In this document: positions 16,551 to 24,321 of the stretch, one piece after another | Layout of the letters: every line of letters begins with the position of its first letter | How positions within the stretch are numbered: position 1 is the first letter of the stretch | DNA from: Fundidesulfovibrio terrae | Lineage (GTDB): Bacteria > Desulfobacterota > Desulfovibrionia > Desulfovibrionales > Desulfovibrionaceae | Assembly (NCBI RefSeq): GCF_022808915.1 | Contig: NZ_JAKZFS010000001.1 | Span: forward strand, 124,001 to 188,000 | Direction: 5' to 3' | DNA length: 64,000 bases | Notes under the pieces: generated by a model | What the model saw: the letters and a program-made list of their open reading frames with translations, nothing else | Databases searched by the model: none | What the model was told of the DNA's origin: nothing | Program-made: the position numbers and the translations under genes

Positions 16551-18200
16551 ATGGACGCCCCGATCAAAGAACCCCTGGTCACGCCCGGCATCGATCCGGA
16601 AGAGGCCAAGAAGGAGCTTCTGGCCAAGTACCCCCCCAAGGTCGGCCGCAAGCGCTCCCAGCAGATATACATCAAGGAAACCGACGGCGGAGAGGACCGC
16701 GAGATCCTGGCCAACGTCCGCACCGTTCCCGGCATCATCACCATGCGCGGCTGCACCTACGCGGGCTGCAAGGGCGTTATCCTGGGCCCCACCCGCGACA
16801 TCGTGAACATCACCCACGGCCCCATCGGCTGCGGGTTCTACTCCTGGCTGACTAGGCGCAACCAGACCGACGCCTCCGGCGACGTGGAGAACTTCATCCC
16901 CTATTCGTTCTCCACCGACATGCAGGACGAAGACATCATCTTCGGCGGCGAGAAGAAGCTGAAGAAGGCCATCCAGGAGGCCTACGACATCTTCAAGCCC
17001 AAGGCCATCGCCATCTTCTCCACCTGCCCCGTGGGCCTGATCGGCGACGACGTGCACGCCGTGGCCCGGGAGATGAAGGCCAAGCTCGGCATCAACATCT
17101 TCGGCTTCTCCTGCGAAGGCTACAAGGGCGTGTCCCAGTCCGCGGGCCACCACATCGCCAACAACAAGATCTTCACCGAGGTCGTGGGCACCTCGGACAC
17201 CCCGGTGCGCTCGGGCAAGTACATGATCAACATGCTCGGCGAGTACAACATCGGCGGCGACGCTTTCGAGATCGAGCGCATCCTCGAGAAGTGCGGCATC
17301 ACCTTGAACGCCACCTTCTCCGGCAACTCCACCTACAACGACTTCGCCTCCGCCCAGATGGCCAGCCTGAACGCCGTCATGTGCCACCGCTCCATCACCT
17401 ACGTGGCGGACATGATGGAGACCAAGTACGGCATCCCCTGGGTCAAGGTGAACTTCATCGGGGCCCACGCCACCGCCAAGTCGCTCCGGCGCATCGCAAA
17501 CTACTTCGGCGACGCCGCGCTGATCGCCCGCGTGGAAGAGGTCATCGCCGAGGAAATGCCCGCGGTGGAATCGGCCCTGGCCGAGATCAAGCCCCGCACC
17601 ACCGGCAAGACGGCCATGCTCTTCGTGGGCGGATCGCGCGCCCACCACTACCAGGAGCTGTTCCGTGAACTGGGCATGACCACCCTGGCCGCCGGCTACG
17701 AGTTCGCCCACCGCGACGACTACGAAGGCCGCCACGTCATCCCCACCATCAAGGTCGACGCCGACTCGCGCAACATCGAGGAGCTCGATGTCGAGCCCGA
17801 TCCGCAGATGTACAAGCCCCGCATGAGCGAAGGGGACATGAAGGCCCGCGAGGAAGCTGGTTGGAAGTTCAGGGAGTACGAGGGGCTCATCCCGGACATG
17901 GCCAAGAAGACCATGATCATCGACGACCTGAACCAGTTCGAGTCCGAGAAGCTCATCGAGCTCTACAAGCCGGATATCTTCTGCGCGGGCATCAAGGAGA
18001 AGTTCGCGGTCCAGAAGATGGGCGTGCCGCTCAAGCAGCTGCACTCCTACGACTACGGCGGACCCTACGCCGGGTTCAAGGGCGCTGTGAACTATTACAA
18101 AGATATCGACAGGATGGTGAACTCGAAGGTCTGGTCGAAGGTGAAGGCCCCCTGGCACGCCGACGGCCCCGAACTCACCGCCTGCTACGTGGCTGGCTAG
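16551..18200 (+). CDS. nifD: Nitrogenase molybdenum-iron protein alpha chain
   Basis: A 549-residue NifD. P-cluster ligands are at C68, C94 and C159 (CTYAGCKG, GPIGCGFYSW, STCPVGLIGDD); FeMo-co ligands are C278 (AVMCHRSITY) and H498 (LHSYDYGGPYAG). About 55 extra residues lie roughly between 385 and 445 (around DPQMYKPRMSEGDM), matching the known insertion of clostridial (group II) NifD. Normal ribosome site (AAAGAGG). Encoded between nifI2 and nifK. Confidence 0.99.
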   Translation: MDAPIKEPLVTPGIDPEEAKKELLAKYPPKVGRKRSQQIYIKETDGGEDREILANVRTVPGIITMRGCTYAGCKGVILGPTRDIVNITHGPIGCGFYSWLTRRNQTDASGDVENFIPYSFSTDMQDEDIIFGGEKKLKKAIQEAYDIFKPKAIAIFSTCPVGLIGDDVHAVAREMKAKLGINIFGFSCEGYKGVSQSAGHHIANNKIFTEVVGTSDTPVRSGKYMINMLGEYNIGGDAFEIERILEKCGITLNATFSGNSTYNDFASAQMASLNAVMCHRSITYVADMMETKYGIPWVKVNFIGAHATAKSLRRIANYFGDAALIARVEEVIAEEMPAVESALAEIKPRTTGKTAMLFVGGSRAHHYQELFRELGMTTLAAGYEFAHRDDYEGRHVIPTIKVDADSRNIEELDVEPDPQMYKPRMSEGDMKAREEAGWKFREYEGLIPDMAKKTMIIDDLNQFESEKLIELYKPDIFCAGIKEKFAVQKMGVPLKQLHSYDYGGPYAGFKGAVNYYKDIDRMVNSKVWSKVKAPWHADGPELTACYVAG

Positions 18201-18212
18201 GAGGATTCTACA

Positions 18213-19601
18213 ATGGCACTCTTACGGCACACCCCCGCTGAAATAACGGTGGACAGGAAGGCCCTGACCATCAACCCGGCCAAGACCTGCCAGCCCGTGG
18301 GCGCGATGTACGCGGCGCTGGGCATCCACGGCTGCCTGCCGCACTCCCACGGCTCCCAGGGCTGCTGCGCCTACCACCGCTCCGCCCTCATCCGGCACAC
18401 CAAGGAGCCCGTGAGCGCGGCCACCAGCTCCTTCACCGAAGGTTCCTCGGTGTTCGGCGGCCAGGCCAACCTGCTCACCGCCATCCAGAACATCTTCTCG
18501 GTCTACGAGCCGGAAGTGATCGCGGTGCACACCACCTGCCTCTCCGAGACCATCGGCGACGACATGACCCAGATCGTGGAGAAGGCCCGCTCCGAAGGCA
18601 AGGTGCCCCCGGGCAAGCACGTGATCTACTGCAACACCCCCTCCTACGTGGGTTCGCACGTCACGGGCTACTCCAACATGGTGGTCGGCATGGTGAAGAA
18701 CCTGGCCGAGTCCACCGGGACCAAGAACGGCAAGGTCAACGTCATCCCCGGGTTCTGCGAGCCCTCGGACATGGCCGAGATCAAGCGCCTGGCCCTGGAG
18801 CTGGGAGTTGCCGCCAACGTGTTCCCGGACACCTCCGGCGTGCTCAACGCCCCGCTCACCGGCAAGTACGAGATGTACCCCGCCGGGGGAGCCAAGATCG
18901 CCGACATCAAGGGTTCCGGCGACGCCATCGGCACCATCGCCCTGGGCTCCTGGGGCACCGCGGCCGCCGCCAAGTACCTGGACTCCGAGCACAAGGTGCC
19001 CTGCGAGATCATGGGCCTGCCCATCGGCCTGGAAGACACCGACGCCTATATCTACGCGCTGTCCAAGATGACCGGCAAGGCCGTGCCCGCCTCCATCGAC
19101 TTCGAGCGCGGGCAGGTGGTGGACGTCATCAGCGACTACAACCAGTACCTCTACGGCAAGCGCGTGGCCCTGGCCGGCGACCCCGACCAGCTCATCGGGC
19201 TTACCAAGCTCCTGATCGAGCTGGACATGATCCCGGCCTACCTGGTCTCGGGCACGCCCGGAAACAAGTTCGAGCGGACCATCCGCGAGATCATCAAGGG
19301 GACCCCGGCCGAGAACGTCACCAAGGTCAAGTGCCCCGGCGACATGTTCATGCTGCACCAGTGGATCAAGCAGGAGCCCGTGGACCTGCTCATCGGCAAC
19401 ACCTACCTCAAGTACATCGCCCGCGATGAGGACATCCCGCACATCCGGCACGGATTCCCCATCCTGGACCGCATGGGCCACACCCTTTTCCCCACCGTGG
19501 GGTACAAGGGAGCCCTCAGGATGATCGAGAAGATGCTCGACGCCCTGCTGACCAGGCGCGACCGCGACGCCAGCGAGACCGAGTTCGAACTGGTGTACTA
19601 G
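18213..19601 (+). CDS. nifK: Nitrogenase molybdenum-iron protein beta chain
   Basis: A 462-residue NifK. P-cluster cysteines are at about C26, C51 and C109 (KTCQPVGAMYA, HGSQGCCAYH, HTTCLSETIGDD). It lacks the roughly 50-residue N-terminal extension of Azotobacter NifK, as in clostridial enzymes, the counterpart of the longer NifD. A GGAGG site stands before ATG 18213, 12 bp after the nifD stop. Confidence 0.99.
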   Translation: MALLRHTPAEITVDRKALTINPAKTCQPVGAMYAALGIHGCLPHSHGSQGCCAYHRSALIRHTKEPVSAATSSFTEGSSVFGGQANLLTAIQNIFSVYEPEVIAVHTTCLSETIGDDMTQIVEKARSEGKVPPGKHVIYCNTPSYVGSHVTGYSNMVVGMVKNLAESTGTKNGKVNVIPGFCEPSDMAEIKRLALELGVAANVFPDTSGVLNAPLTGKYEMYPAGGAKIADIKGSGDAIGTIALGSWGTAAAAKYLDSEHKVPCEIMGLPIGLEDTDAYIYALSKMTGKAVPASIDFERGQVVDVISDYNQYLYGKRVALAGDPDQLIGLTKLLIELDMIPAYLVSGTPGNKFERTIREIIKGTPAENVTKVKCPGDMFMLHQWIKQEPVDLLIGNTYLKYIARDEDIPHIRHGFPILDRMGHTLFPTVGYKGALRMIEKMLDALLTRRDRDASETEFELVY

Positions 19602-19618
19602 GGATCACGAGACGATTC

Positions 19619-19648
19619 GAAGAGGGGGGAGCGTCGCTCCCCCCTCTC
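19619..19648. other. Intercistronic hairpin between nifK and the ferredoxin gene
   Basis: GC-rich stem AGAGGGGGGAGCG with its near-complement, without a T run. It could stabilise the 3' end of nifHDK mRNA or reduce read-through into the ferredoxin gene, as intercistronic nif hairpins often do. The effect is inferred. Confidence 0.55.
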
Positions 19649-19670
19649 GCAACAGCAAGGAGTTGGAGCC

Positions 19671-19973
19671 ATGGTCAACAAGCCGAAGCATCATATTCTG
19701 GTCTGCAACAGCTTCCGCGCCAAGGGCGAGCCCAAGGGCGTGTGCTTCAAGCAGGGCGGAAGCCTCCTGCAGTACATGGAGACCGAGATCCTGGACCGGG
19801 GCCTGGACATCCTGATCACCGGCTCGGGCTGCCTCAAGCAGTGCGAGGACGGCCCCATCATGATCGTCTACCCCGAGGCCTGGTGGTACGGGCACGTGGA
19901 TTCGGAAGAGAAGGTCGATGAGATCCTCGACGCGCTGGAGAACGGCGAAGCCTGCGAGGACCTTTTGATATAG
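19671..19973 (+). CDS. Thioredoxin-like [2Fe-2S] ferredoxin
   Basis: A 100-residue protein of the (2Fe-2S) thioredoxin-like ferredoxin family. Four cysteines in the family pattern are C12, C25, C54 and C58 (VCNSF, GVCFKQGG, SGCLKQCED). Such ferredoxins are commonly encoded within nif operons of anaerobes and Azotobacter and may pass electrons to nitrogenase or serve cofactor assembly. An AAGGAG site precedes ATG 19671. It is the last gene of the operon, followed by a terminator. Confidence 0.9.
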   Translation: MVNKPKHHILVCNSFRAKGEPKGVCFKQGGSLLQYMETEILDRGLDILITGSGCLKQCEDGPIMIVYPEAWWYGHVDSEEKVDEILDALENGEACEDLLI

Positions 19974-20002
19974 ATTGTCTCCTGCCTGCCTTAGCCTGTC
20001 TT

Positions 20003-20046
20003 GGACGGCCGCCCGGTGAAAGCCCGGACGGCCGTTCCTATTTTTA
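20003..20046 (+). terminator. Terminator of the nifH operon
   Basis: A long GC-rich hairpin (GACGGCC...GGCCGTTCC with an inner CCGG stem) followed by TATTTTT. It lies 30 bp after the ferredoxin stop codon. Confidence 0.82.
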
Positions 20047-20063
20047 GGGCAGGCTGTTGGAGA

Positions 20064-20108
20064 TAAACAATAAAAAATTATTGTTGATCAATAATTTTTT
20101 ATTGTTTA
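20064..20108. repeat. Perfect 20-bp AT-rich inverted repeat
   Basis: Two 20-base arms (starting TAAACAATAAAAAATTATTG) are exactly complementary around the 5-base spacer TTGAT. All but a few pairs are A-T, extraordinary in a GC-rich neighbourhood. It sits between the nif terminator and the lipoprotein gene. Not followed by a T run, so not a classical terminator; it may be a protein-binding or recombination site. Confidence 0.75.
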
Positions 20109-20181
20109 GTTCGGTGCCGTCGCCCCTAAGGACGACCGCGCCGGGGTTCCCGGCGCAAACAACCGCGACGGAGGACGAGTC

Positions 20182-20796
20182 ATGAAGATGAGGACGATTC
20201 CGCTGGTGGCGGCCGTTCTGGCCTCACTGCTCACATCGACGGGCTGCGCGCCCACCACGATCCGCGACCAGGTGGCCAAGGGCGGGGCAGGGGAACTCGG
20301 CAACCTGGGCAAAACGATCCTCGTGGCCAAGGTGGACCTGCCGCCTGCAAGCACGGACCGGATGGAGAAGAGCGGCAGGATCGTCTCGTTGGCCGGGAAG
20401 GCCCTCGAAGGTGTGCCGGGCGTGGAGGTCCTCCCGGCGGAGGTGCTTCTTTCCAGCTTGCAGGGACGCGACCCGGTCGGCGCGAGCGACTCCGAGCTCG
20501 CCGCCGCTGCCCGGGCCGCCGGAGCGGACACCGTGGTCGTGCTGCAGGTGTTGGGCTACGGTGGCGAGTTGGCCGTAGCGTTCCCGCCCGTATATTGGCT
20601 GGTGACCCTGGACTACGCCTACCATGCCAGGGTGATTGACGCCCGCTCCGGCGCGCTATACCTGGATGCCCATCGCGGCCAGAGGTCGAGCCGGGCATAC
20701 GCGGTGAGCGGCAAGGAAGCGCTGGCCGAGCGCTTCATGGCGGACTTCGCCGGCCTGCTCGGCGACACGGCCGGGAAAACCGGCAGCGGCTCCTGA
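20182..20796 (+). CDS. Putative outer-membrane/periplasmic lipoprotein
   Basis: A 204-residue protein with a lipoprotein-type signal (basic n-region, hydrophobic core, then LLTSTGCAP with Cys at about 22). The body has ILVAKVDLPPASTDRMEKSGRIV and a DTVVVLQVLGYGGE segment, reminiscent of small stress lipoproteins of GNA1162/DUF799-like type, but this is not certain. Ribosome site GGAGG precedes ATG 20182. It is followed closely by the DUF2975 and HTH genes in the same direction, so the three may form an operon. Confidence 0.6.
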   Translation: MKMRTIPLVAAVLASLLTSTGCAPTTIRDQVAKGGAGELGNLGKTILVAKVDLPPASTDRMEKSGRIVSLAGKALEGVPGVEVLPAEVLLSSLQGRDPVGASDSELAAAARAAGADTVVVLQVLGYGGELAVAFPPVYWLVTLDYAYHARVIDARSGALYLDAHRGQRSSRAYAVSGKEALAERFMADFAGLLGDTAGKTGSGS

Positions 20797-20817
20797 CAGT
20801 TGCAGGAAGGTGATGTC

Positions 20818-21351
20818 ATGGACAACATGCGGCGCATACAAAGGATGAGCAGGCTCCTCGGGAGGGTTTCGACCGTCCTGTTCTGGGCCACGCCGTTCGC
20901 CTGCGCCCTGTTTTGGGCGTACTTCAACGGCTTTCCGGACATCATGAAGTCGAGATTCCTGGTCCCGGGTAGACTGGACCTGCTGGCCATGAACCGCGCG
21001 CTGTGCTTCGTGGCCAACATGCTCCCGGCGGTCGTGGCCATGTACGGCTTCAGGACCATCCGTGAACTGTTCGGATTGTACGCGGCCGGCGAGATTTTTT
21101 CCCGCCGGAACGTGTCCTGCTACCGGGCGCTCGGCAAGGCCCTCCTCTACTGGGCCGGGGCGGCGTTTTTGAACACGCCCCTTCTGTCCCTGGCGATGTC
21201 GGCGGGCATGCCCGCCGGGCAAAGGCACATCACGGTCAGCCTCGGTTCTGACGAACTGGCCGCCCTGTTCGCGGGCGCGGCCGCGCTGGTGATCTCCTGG
21301 GTCATGGACGAGGGCCGCCATATCGAAGAAGAACAGGCTTTGACCATTTAG
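20818..21351 (+). CDS. DUF2975-family membrane protein
   Basis: A 177-residue protein with four hydrophobic helices (about 13-33, 60-80, 105-130 and 145-165), typical of DUF2975. The stretch FRTIRELFGLYAAGEIFSRRNV matches the family's conserved cytoplasmic loop. ATG 20818 follows AGGAAGGTG. The adjacent small Cro/CI-type regulator at 21360 is the usual genomic partner of DUF2975. Function of the family is unknown. Confidence 0.8.
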   Translation: MDNMRRIQRMSRLLGRVSTVLFWATPFACALFWAYFNGFPDIMKSRFLVPGRLDLLAMNRALCFVANMLPAVVAMYGFRTIRELFGLYAAGEIFSRRNVSCYRALGKALLYWAGAAFLNTPLLSLAMSAGMPAGQRHITVSLGSDELAALFAGAAALVISWVMDEGRHIEEEQALTI

Positions 21352-21359
21352 GCGGCGCA

Positions 21360-21590
21360 GTGGCGATACTGGTGAACCTGGACGTCATGCTGGCCAAGAG
21401 GAAGGTGTCCTCCAAGGCCCTGGCGGAAGCGGTGGGCATAACCGCCCAGAACTTGTCCATTCTCAAGACGGGCAAGGCCAAGGCCATCAGGTTCTCCACC
21501 CTTGAGGCCGTCTGCCGTTTCCTGGACTGCCAGCCCGGGGATATCCTGGAATTCAAGCCGGACGGAGATTCACCCGGCGGCGGGGACTGA
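21360..21590 (+). CDS. YozG-type XRE/HTH_26 transcriptional regulator
   Basis: A 76-residue single helix-turn-helix protein (LDVMLAKRKVSSKALAEAVGITAQNLSILKTGKAKAIRFSTLEAVCRFLDCQPGDILEF), the Cro/CI type paired with DUF2975 proteins. GTG start at 21360, 8 bp after the DUF2975 stop. Probably regulates its own two-gene unit. Confidence 0.85.
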   Translation: MAILVNLDVMLAKRKVSSKALAEAVGITAQNLSILKTGKAKAIRFSTLEAVCRFLDCQPGDILEFKPDGDSPGGGD

Positions 21591-21616
21591 CCTCCCACGG
21601 AAAACCTGAGCGCACG

Positions 21617-21656
21617 AAAACGGCCGTCCGGAGTTCCCTCCGGGCGGCCGTTCCTG
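21617..21656 (+). terminator. Hairpin terminator after the HTH gene
   Basis: 15-base arms AACGGCCGTCCGGAG and CTCCGGGCGGCCGTT (one mismatch) with a TTCC loop, then a T/C-rich tail. Convergent with the frameshifted gene to the right, so it may work in both directions. Confidence 0.7.
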
Positions 21657-21826
21657 TTCCCCGGGCGGCTTCGGGCTACCGCCGGGGTAGCGCCTTCTGC
21701 CCGGTCCTGCCGGAGTCCATGGCCAGCACCAGGTCGGAGAGCACCTGGGCCTGGATCTGGACGAGGCGGATGGATTCCACCTCGATGGGCCATCCCGGGG
21801 AAGACGCAGGAGAACTGAGGTCCCCA

Positions 21827-22433
21827 TCATCCGGCCTTCTCGAGCTTTCCCAGCAGATGGTCCCGCAGGCGGAGCGCGCCCTGGCGCTCCAGCAGGTCGA
21901 AGACCGCCAGGTGCTGCCAGTAGGCCTCGCGCGGGATGCCCCGGCTGGCGCACAGGCGGGCGCGCAGCTTCTCCCAGTAGGTGCGCAGGAGCATCTGTCC
22001 GTAGGCCCCGACCAGGCAGCCGGGCATGATGGTGAACAAGCCCGTGGCCGGGTCGCCCAGGGCGTCGTAGGCGGGCCAGCCGGGGCTGGCGCAGGCACTC
22101 GAGGGCCGTGCCGCGGTGGTCGTCCGGCACGATGCGCGGGTCCACTCCGCGCGAGGACAGGTACAGGCCCACAATGGGCGGCTTCCTGGGCGACGCCCGA
22201 AGCGACGCCGGGGCGCAACGGCTGAGCGTGTCGCGGAATATCTGGTAGTAGCGGTTCACCGTGTTGCGGTTCACGTCCATGGCCTTGGCCGCGAGGCTGG
22301 CCGAGTCGCCGGCGGCGAAGCGCCCGGCCAGTTCGCGCAGGCGCTCTTCATCCAGTTTGGCGTACGCGGCGTAGCGGTTCTTTCTCTTGAGGCCCTGGGA
22401 TTGGCAGGTTGGGGAGGATATCATGCGCGTCAC
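21827..22433 (-). pseudogene. Frameshifted gene with an IS1595-like N-terminal HTH
   Basis: The minus frame from ATG 22433 encodes a helix-turn-helix region (YAKLDEERLRELAGRFAAGDSASLAAKAMDVNRNTVNRYYQIFRDT) like the N terminus of IS1595-family transposases, then PPIVGLYLSSRGVDPRIVPDDHRGTALECLRQP. Near plus position 22079 the sensible reading moves one base, within a run of four C, into GWPAYDALGDPATGLFTIMPGCLVGAYG...LLGKLEKAG, ending at 21827. With one C removed, a 201-residue protein results. The C-terminal part is not the IS1595 catalytic domain and is not recognised. Real decay and assembly error cannot be told apart here. Confidence 0.6.
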
Positions 22434-22617
22434 CTTTTGCGATTTTGAGACTCATTATCAATAAGGTTTGAGACGGTAAACCCATTCCTCTTTCCCCGCC
22501 ACTTGATGAGAAGATTCGGTTGATCCGACCCCGCTCGGACCGGCCGCCCGGCTGGACGGAGCGGGCCGCGCGCGTTATGCGTAAGGTGCACGCAGAAACC
22601 GCCAGGAGCCCCAGCCC

Positions 22618-23358
22618 ATGGACCATCCCCTCCCGCTTTTCGACAAGGAACAGCAGGTCGTCGAATCGGCCAGGCAGGCTCTTGCGGCTGCCCCGCAGGC
22701 CCTGGCCGAGCCCTTCGGCGAGCTCCTGCGGGAGTATGAGTCCCTCATGGAGCGCTCGCGCCGGGTGGCCGAGATGGCCCTCTCGGTGCAGATGGACCTG
22801 GACGCGGCCCTGGCGCAGGTGTCCCAGCTCTCCCAGGTGGACGGGCTCACCGGGGCCCTGAACAGCCGCTCCTTCGAGCTGCTTCTCTCGCGCGACTGGG
22901 CCCAGGCCCAGCGGGAGGGCACGGCGCTGTCGCTCGTCATGGTCAACGTGGACAATTTCCGGGCCTACAACGACATCTACGGGTCGCTCAAAGGCGACGA
23001 TTGCCTGAAGGCCGTCACCCAAGTCCTTCTGCGCTGCCTCTACCGCGAGGTGGACGTGGTGGCCCGCCTGGAGGGCGACACCTTCGCGGCCCTCCTTCCC
23101 GGCACCGACGCCAAGGGCGCTCTGGTGGTGGCGGAGCGCATCGCCTCGGAGACCGCCGCGCTGGAGATCCCCCATCTGGAATCTCCGCACGGGGGCGTGG
23201 TCACGGTGAGCGTGGGGCTGGCCGCGGTGACGCCCACCCGGGCCGAGGCCCCCATGGTGCTGGTGCGCCGGGCCCAGGCGGCCCTGGGCCTCGCCAAGGA
23301 TTCGGGACGCAACGCCGTTTTCCTGGACTCCGGCGATCAGTATTCCGAAGCCGGGTAG
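22618..23358 (+). CDS. Degenerate GGDEF-domain protein
   Basis: A 246-residue protein: a helical N-terminal region (1-70) then a GGDEF domain (about 75-240; DGLTGALNSRSFELLL, LVMVNVDNFRAYNDIYGSLKGDDCLKAVTQVL). The active-site loop is EGDTF instead of GG(D/E)EF, so diguanylate cyclase activity is unlikely. The inhibitory-site RxxD is kept as REVD at the correct five-residue distance, so it may bind c-di-GMP as a receptor. ATG 22618 follows AGGAG. It is monocistronic, lying between the accessory block and the nif small ORFs. Confidence 0.8.
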   Translation: MDHPLPLFDKEQQVVESARQALAAAPQALAEPFGELLREYESLMERSRRVAEMALSVQMDLDAALAQVSQLSQVDGLTGALNSRSFELLLSRDWAQAQREGTALSLVMVNVDNFRAYNDIYGSLKGDDCLKAVTQVLLRCLYREVDVVARLEGDTFAALLPGTDAKGALVVAERIASETAALEIPHLESPHGGVVTVSVGLAAVTPTRAEAPMVLVRRAQAALGLAKDSGRNAVFLDSGDQYSEAG

Positions 23359-23745
23359 GGCTTCGGACCGGCCGCTCCGGTGCGGCCGCCCGGCTGACCG
23401 CAACGCACCGCGCTGTCCGGTGCTGGGTGCCCGCGTGCCGGGACGCTCCCGCAGCTCATGATGCCGCTGCGTTCCCAGGCGCGGAGAAGGCGGCTCAGTT
23501 CCCGCTTTTCCGGGCAAGTGCGGGATTGCGTTCCTGCGGATTTACAACCCCGTGTATGGTGATAATGAAAATCGAAATCGCTGCGGGGCGGGCTGGCCGC
23601 CCTCCAGCGTAACCTATCCTGTCGCGCAGGCATCATCACTTTGTCACATGATGCGAGTAGCAGTGTGTTGCCCGGGAGCGGGGGGCAGGGGTGTCCCGCG
23701 ATACCCCCGGACGCGAACCGTACGATCAACGCCGGAGATTCGTAT
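23359..23745. other. Intergenic region before the first nif small ORF
   Basis: Contains a short CGGCCGC/GCGGCCG hairpin after the GGDEF gene (23369-23388) and an inverted repeat GCATCAT / ATGATGC with an 11-base spacer (23630-23654), about 90 bp upstream of the small ORF, a possible operator. No sigma54 site was found here and no other gene is evident. Confidence 0.45.
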
Positions 23746-23847
23746 ATGAATATGACCGAACGCTTTCAGATGCTGTTTGCCCTGGCCGTGAGCCTGATGA
23801 TTCAGGGCGGGCTGTACGTCTACTGCCTGGAAAGCCTCGCCAGCTGA
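23746..23847 (+). CDS. Tiny single-helix membrane protein, nif-associated (33 aa)
   Basis: ATG 23746 with GGAG 8 bases upstream opens a 33-residue ORF ending TGA 23847. Residues about 9-28 form one hydrophobic helix. It shares 12 identities over 27 aligned residues with the 36-residue ORF at 24189, including V-S-L-x-I-Q-x-G-(L/F)-Y-x-x-C-L-x-x-L, so the two are paralogues. A strong terminator follows at 23878, so it is a separate transcript from nifENB. Family not recognised. Paralogy in such short ORFs is good evidence that both are translated. Confidence 0.7.
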   Translation: MNMTERFQMLFALAVSLMIQGGLYVYCLESLAS

Positions 23848-23877
23848 TAACCGGGAACGCCCCGGTCTCCTCCTCGA

Positions 23878-23921
23878 GCATGGCCCGCCACCGTACAGGA
23901 CGGTGGCGGGCCATGCGCTTT
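23878..23921 (+). terminator. Strong terminator after the first small ORF
   Basis: A 17-bp perfect stem (GCATGGCCCGCCACCGT and complement) with a 5-base loop, followed by GCTTTT. It separates the first small ORF from the nifENB transcription unit. Confidence 0.9.
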
Positions 23922-23981
23922 TCATCCCTCTTGGCTTTGCGCCTCCCTGGCCGATCGACATCCCTCCATGGCGTTGTTCTT

Positions 23982-23999
23982 ACAATTTTGTGCAATTGT
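23982..23999. promoter_or_regulatory. Inverted repeat upstream of the nifENB promoter
   Basis: Perfect arms ACAATT / AATTGT with a 6-base spacer, about 80 bp upstream of the -24 box, flanked by CTTACAA and, further on, TTTTTGTA as in the nifH upstream region. A second stem CGTGGC/GCCACG lies at 24016-24032. Candidate enhancer or operator. Confidence 0.45.
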
Positions 24000-24076
24000 G
24001 TGCGTTTTTGTATCCCGTGGCCGTCAGCCACGCTTGGCCAAAGAATATTATATAGCAATATCAAATAGATAGTTCG

Positions 24077-24091
24077 TGGCACGGGACTTGA
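24077..24091 (+). promoter_or_regulatory. Sigma54 (-24/-12) promoter of small ORF 2-nifENB
   Basis: TGGCACG, four bases, TTGA: exact -24 half and correct spacing; the -12 is TTGAT rather than TTGCW. The same motif type drives nifH. Leader to the small ORF at 24189 is about 85 bases. Confidence 0.8.
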
Positions 24092-24188
24092 TAAACACCG
24101 CTCGTGGACGCGCTGCCGAAGCGGTTCCACGGCGGCCCGAAGAGAGACGGTTTCACTCCGGAAACAACCCAAGCGATCGGAGGCGGTC

Positions 24189-24299
24189 ATGACGGCTTCA
24201 ACCCTGCGCGGGAACCTGGAAATGATCACAACCCTCACCGTCAGCCTCGCCATCCAGGCCGGATTCTACGCCGCCTGCCTGACGAACCTGGTCCGCTAA
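24189..24299 (+). CDS. Tiny single-helix membrane protein, nif-associated (36 aa)
   Basis: ATG 24189 with GGAGG 5 bases upstream opens a 36-residue ORF ending TAA 24299, 22 bp before the nifE start. Residues about 11-31 are hydrophobic (MITTLTVSLAIQAGFYAACL). It is a paralogue of the 33-residue ORF at 23746, with conserved Ser, Gln, Gly, Tyr and Cys. Position as first gene under the sigma54 promoter implies nitrogen-fixation-dependent expression. No known nif protein of this type is recognised. Confidence 0.75.
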   Translation: MTASTLRGNLEMITTLTVSLAIQAGFYAACLTNLVR

Positions 24300-24321
24300 C
24301 CATAAGCGAGAGGCTTACCCC

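Noticed and set aside
21676-21826. Possible small minus-strand ORF (about 36 codons from a GTG, VESIRLVQIQAQVLSDLV...)
   Set aside because: The composition looks plausible, but no ribosome site or good start codon is visible and it lies in the tail of a frameshifted gene; not supported enough to annotate.
21827-22433. Intact IS1595 insertion sequence
   Set aside because: Only the N-terminal HTH resembles IS1595; there is no DDE domain and no terminal inverted repeats were seen.
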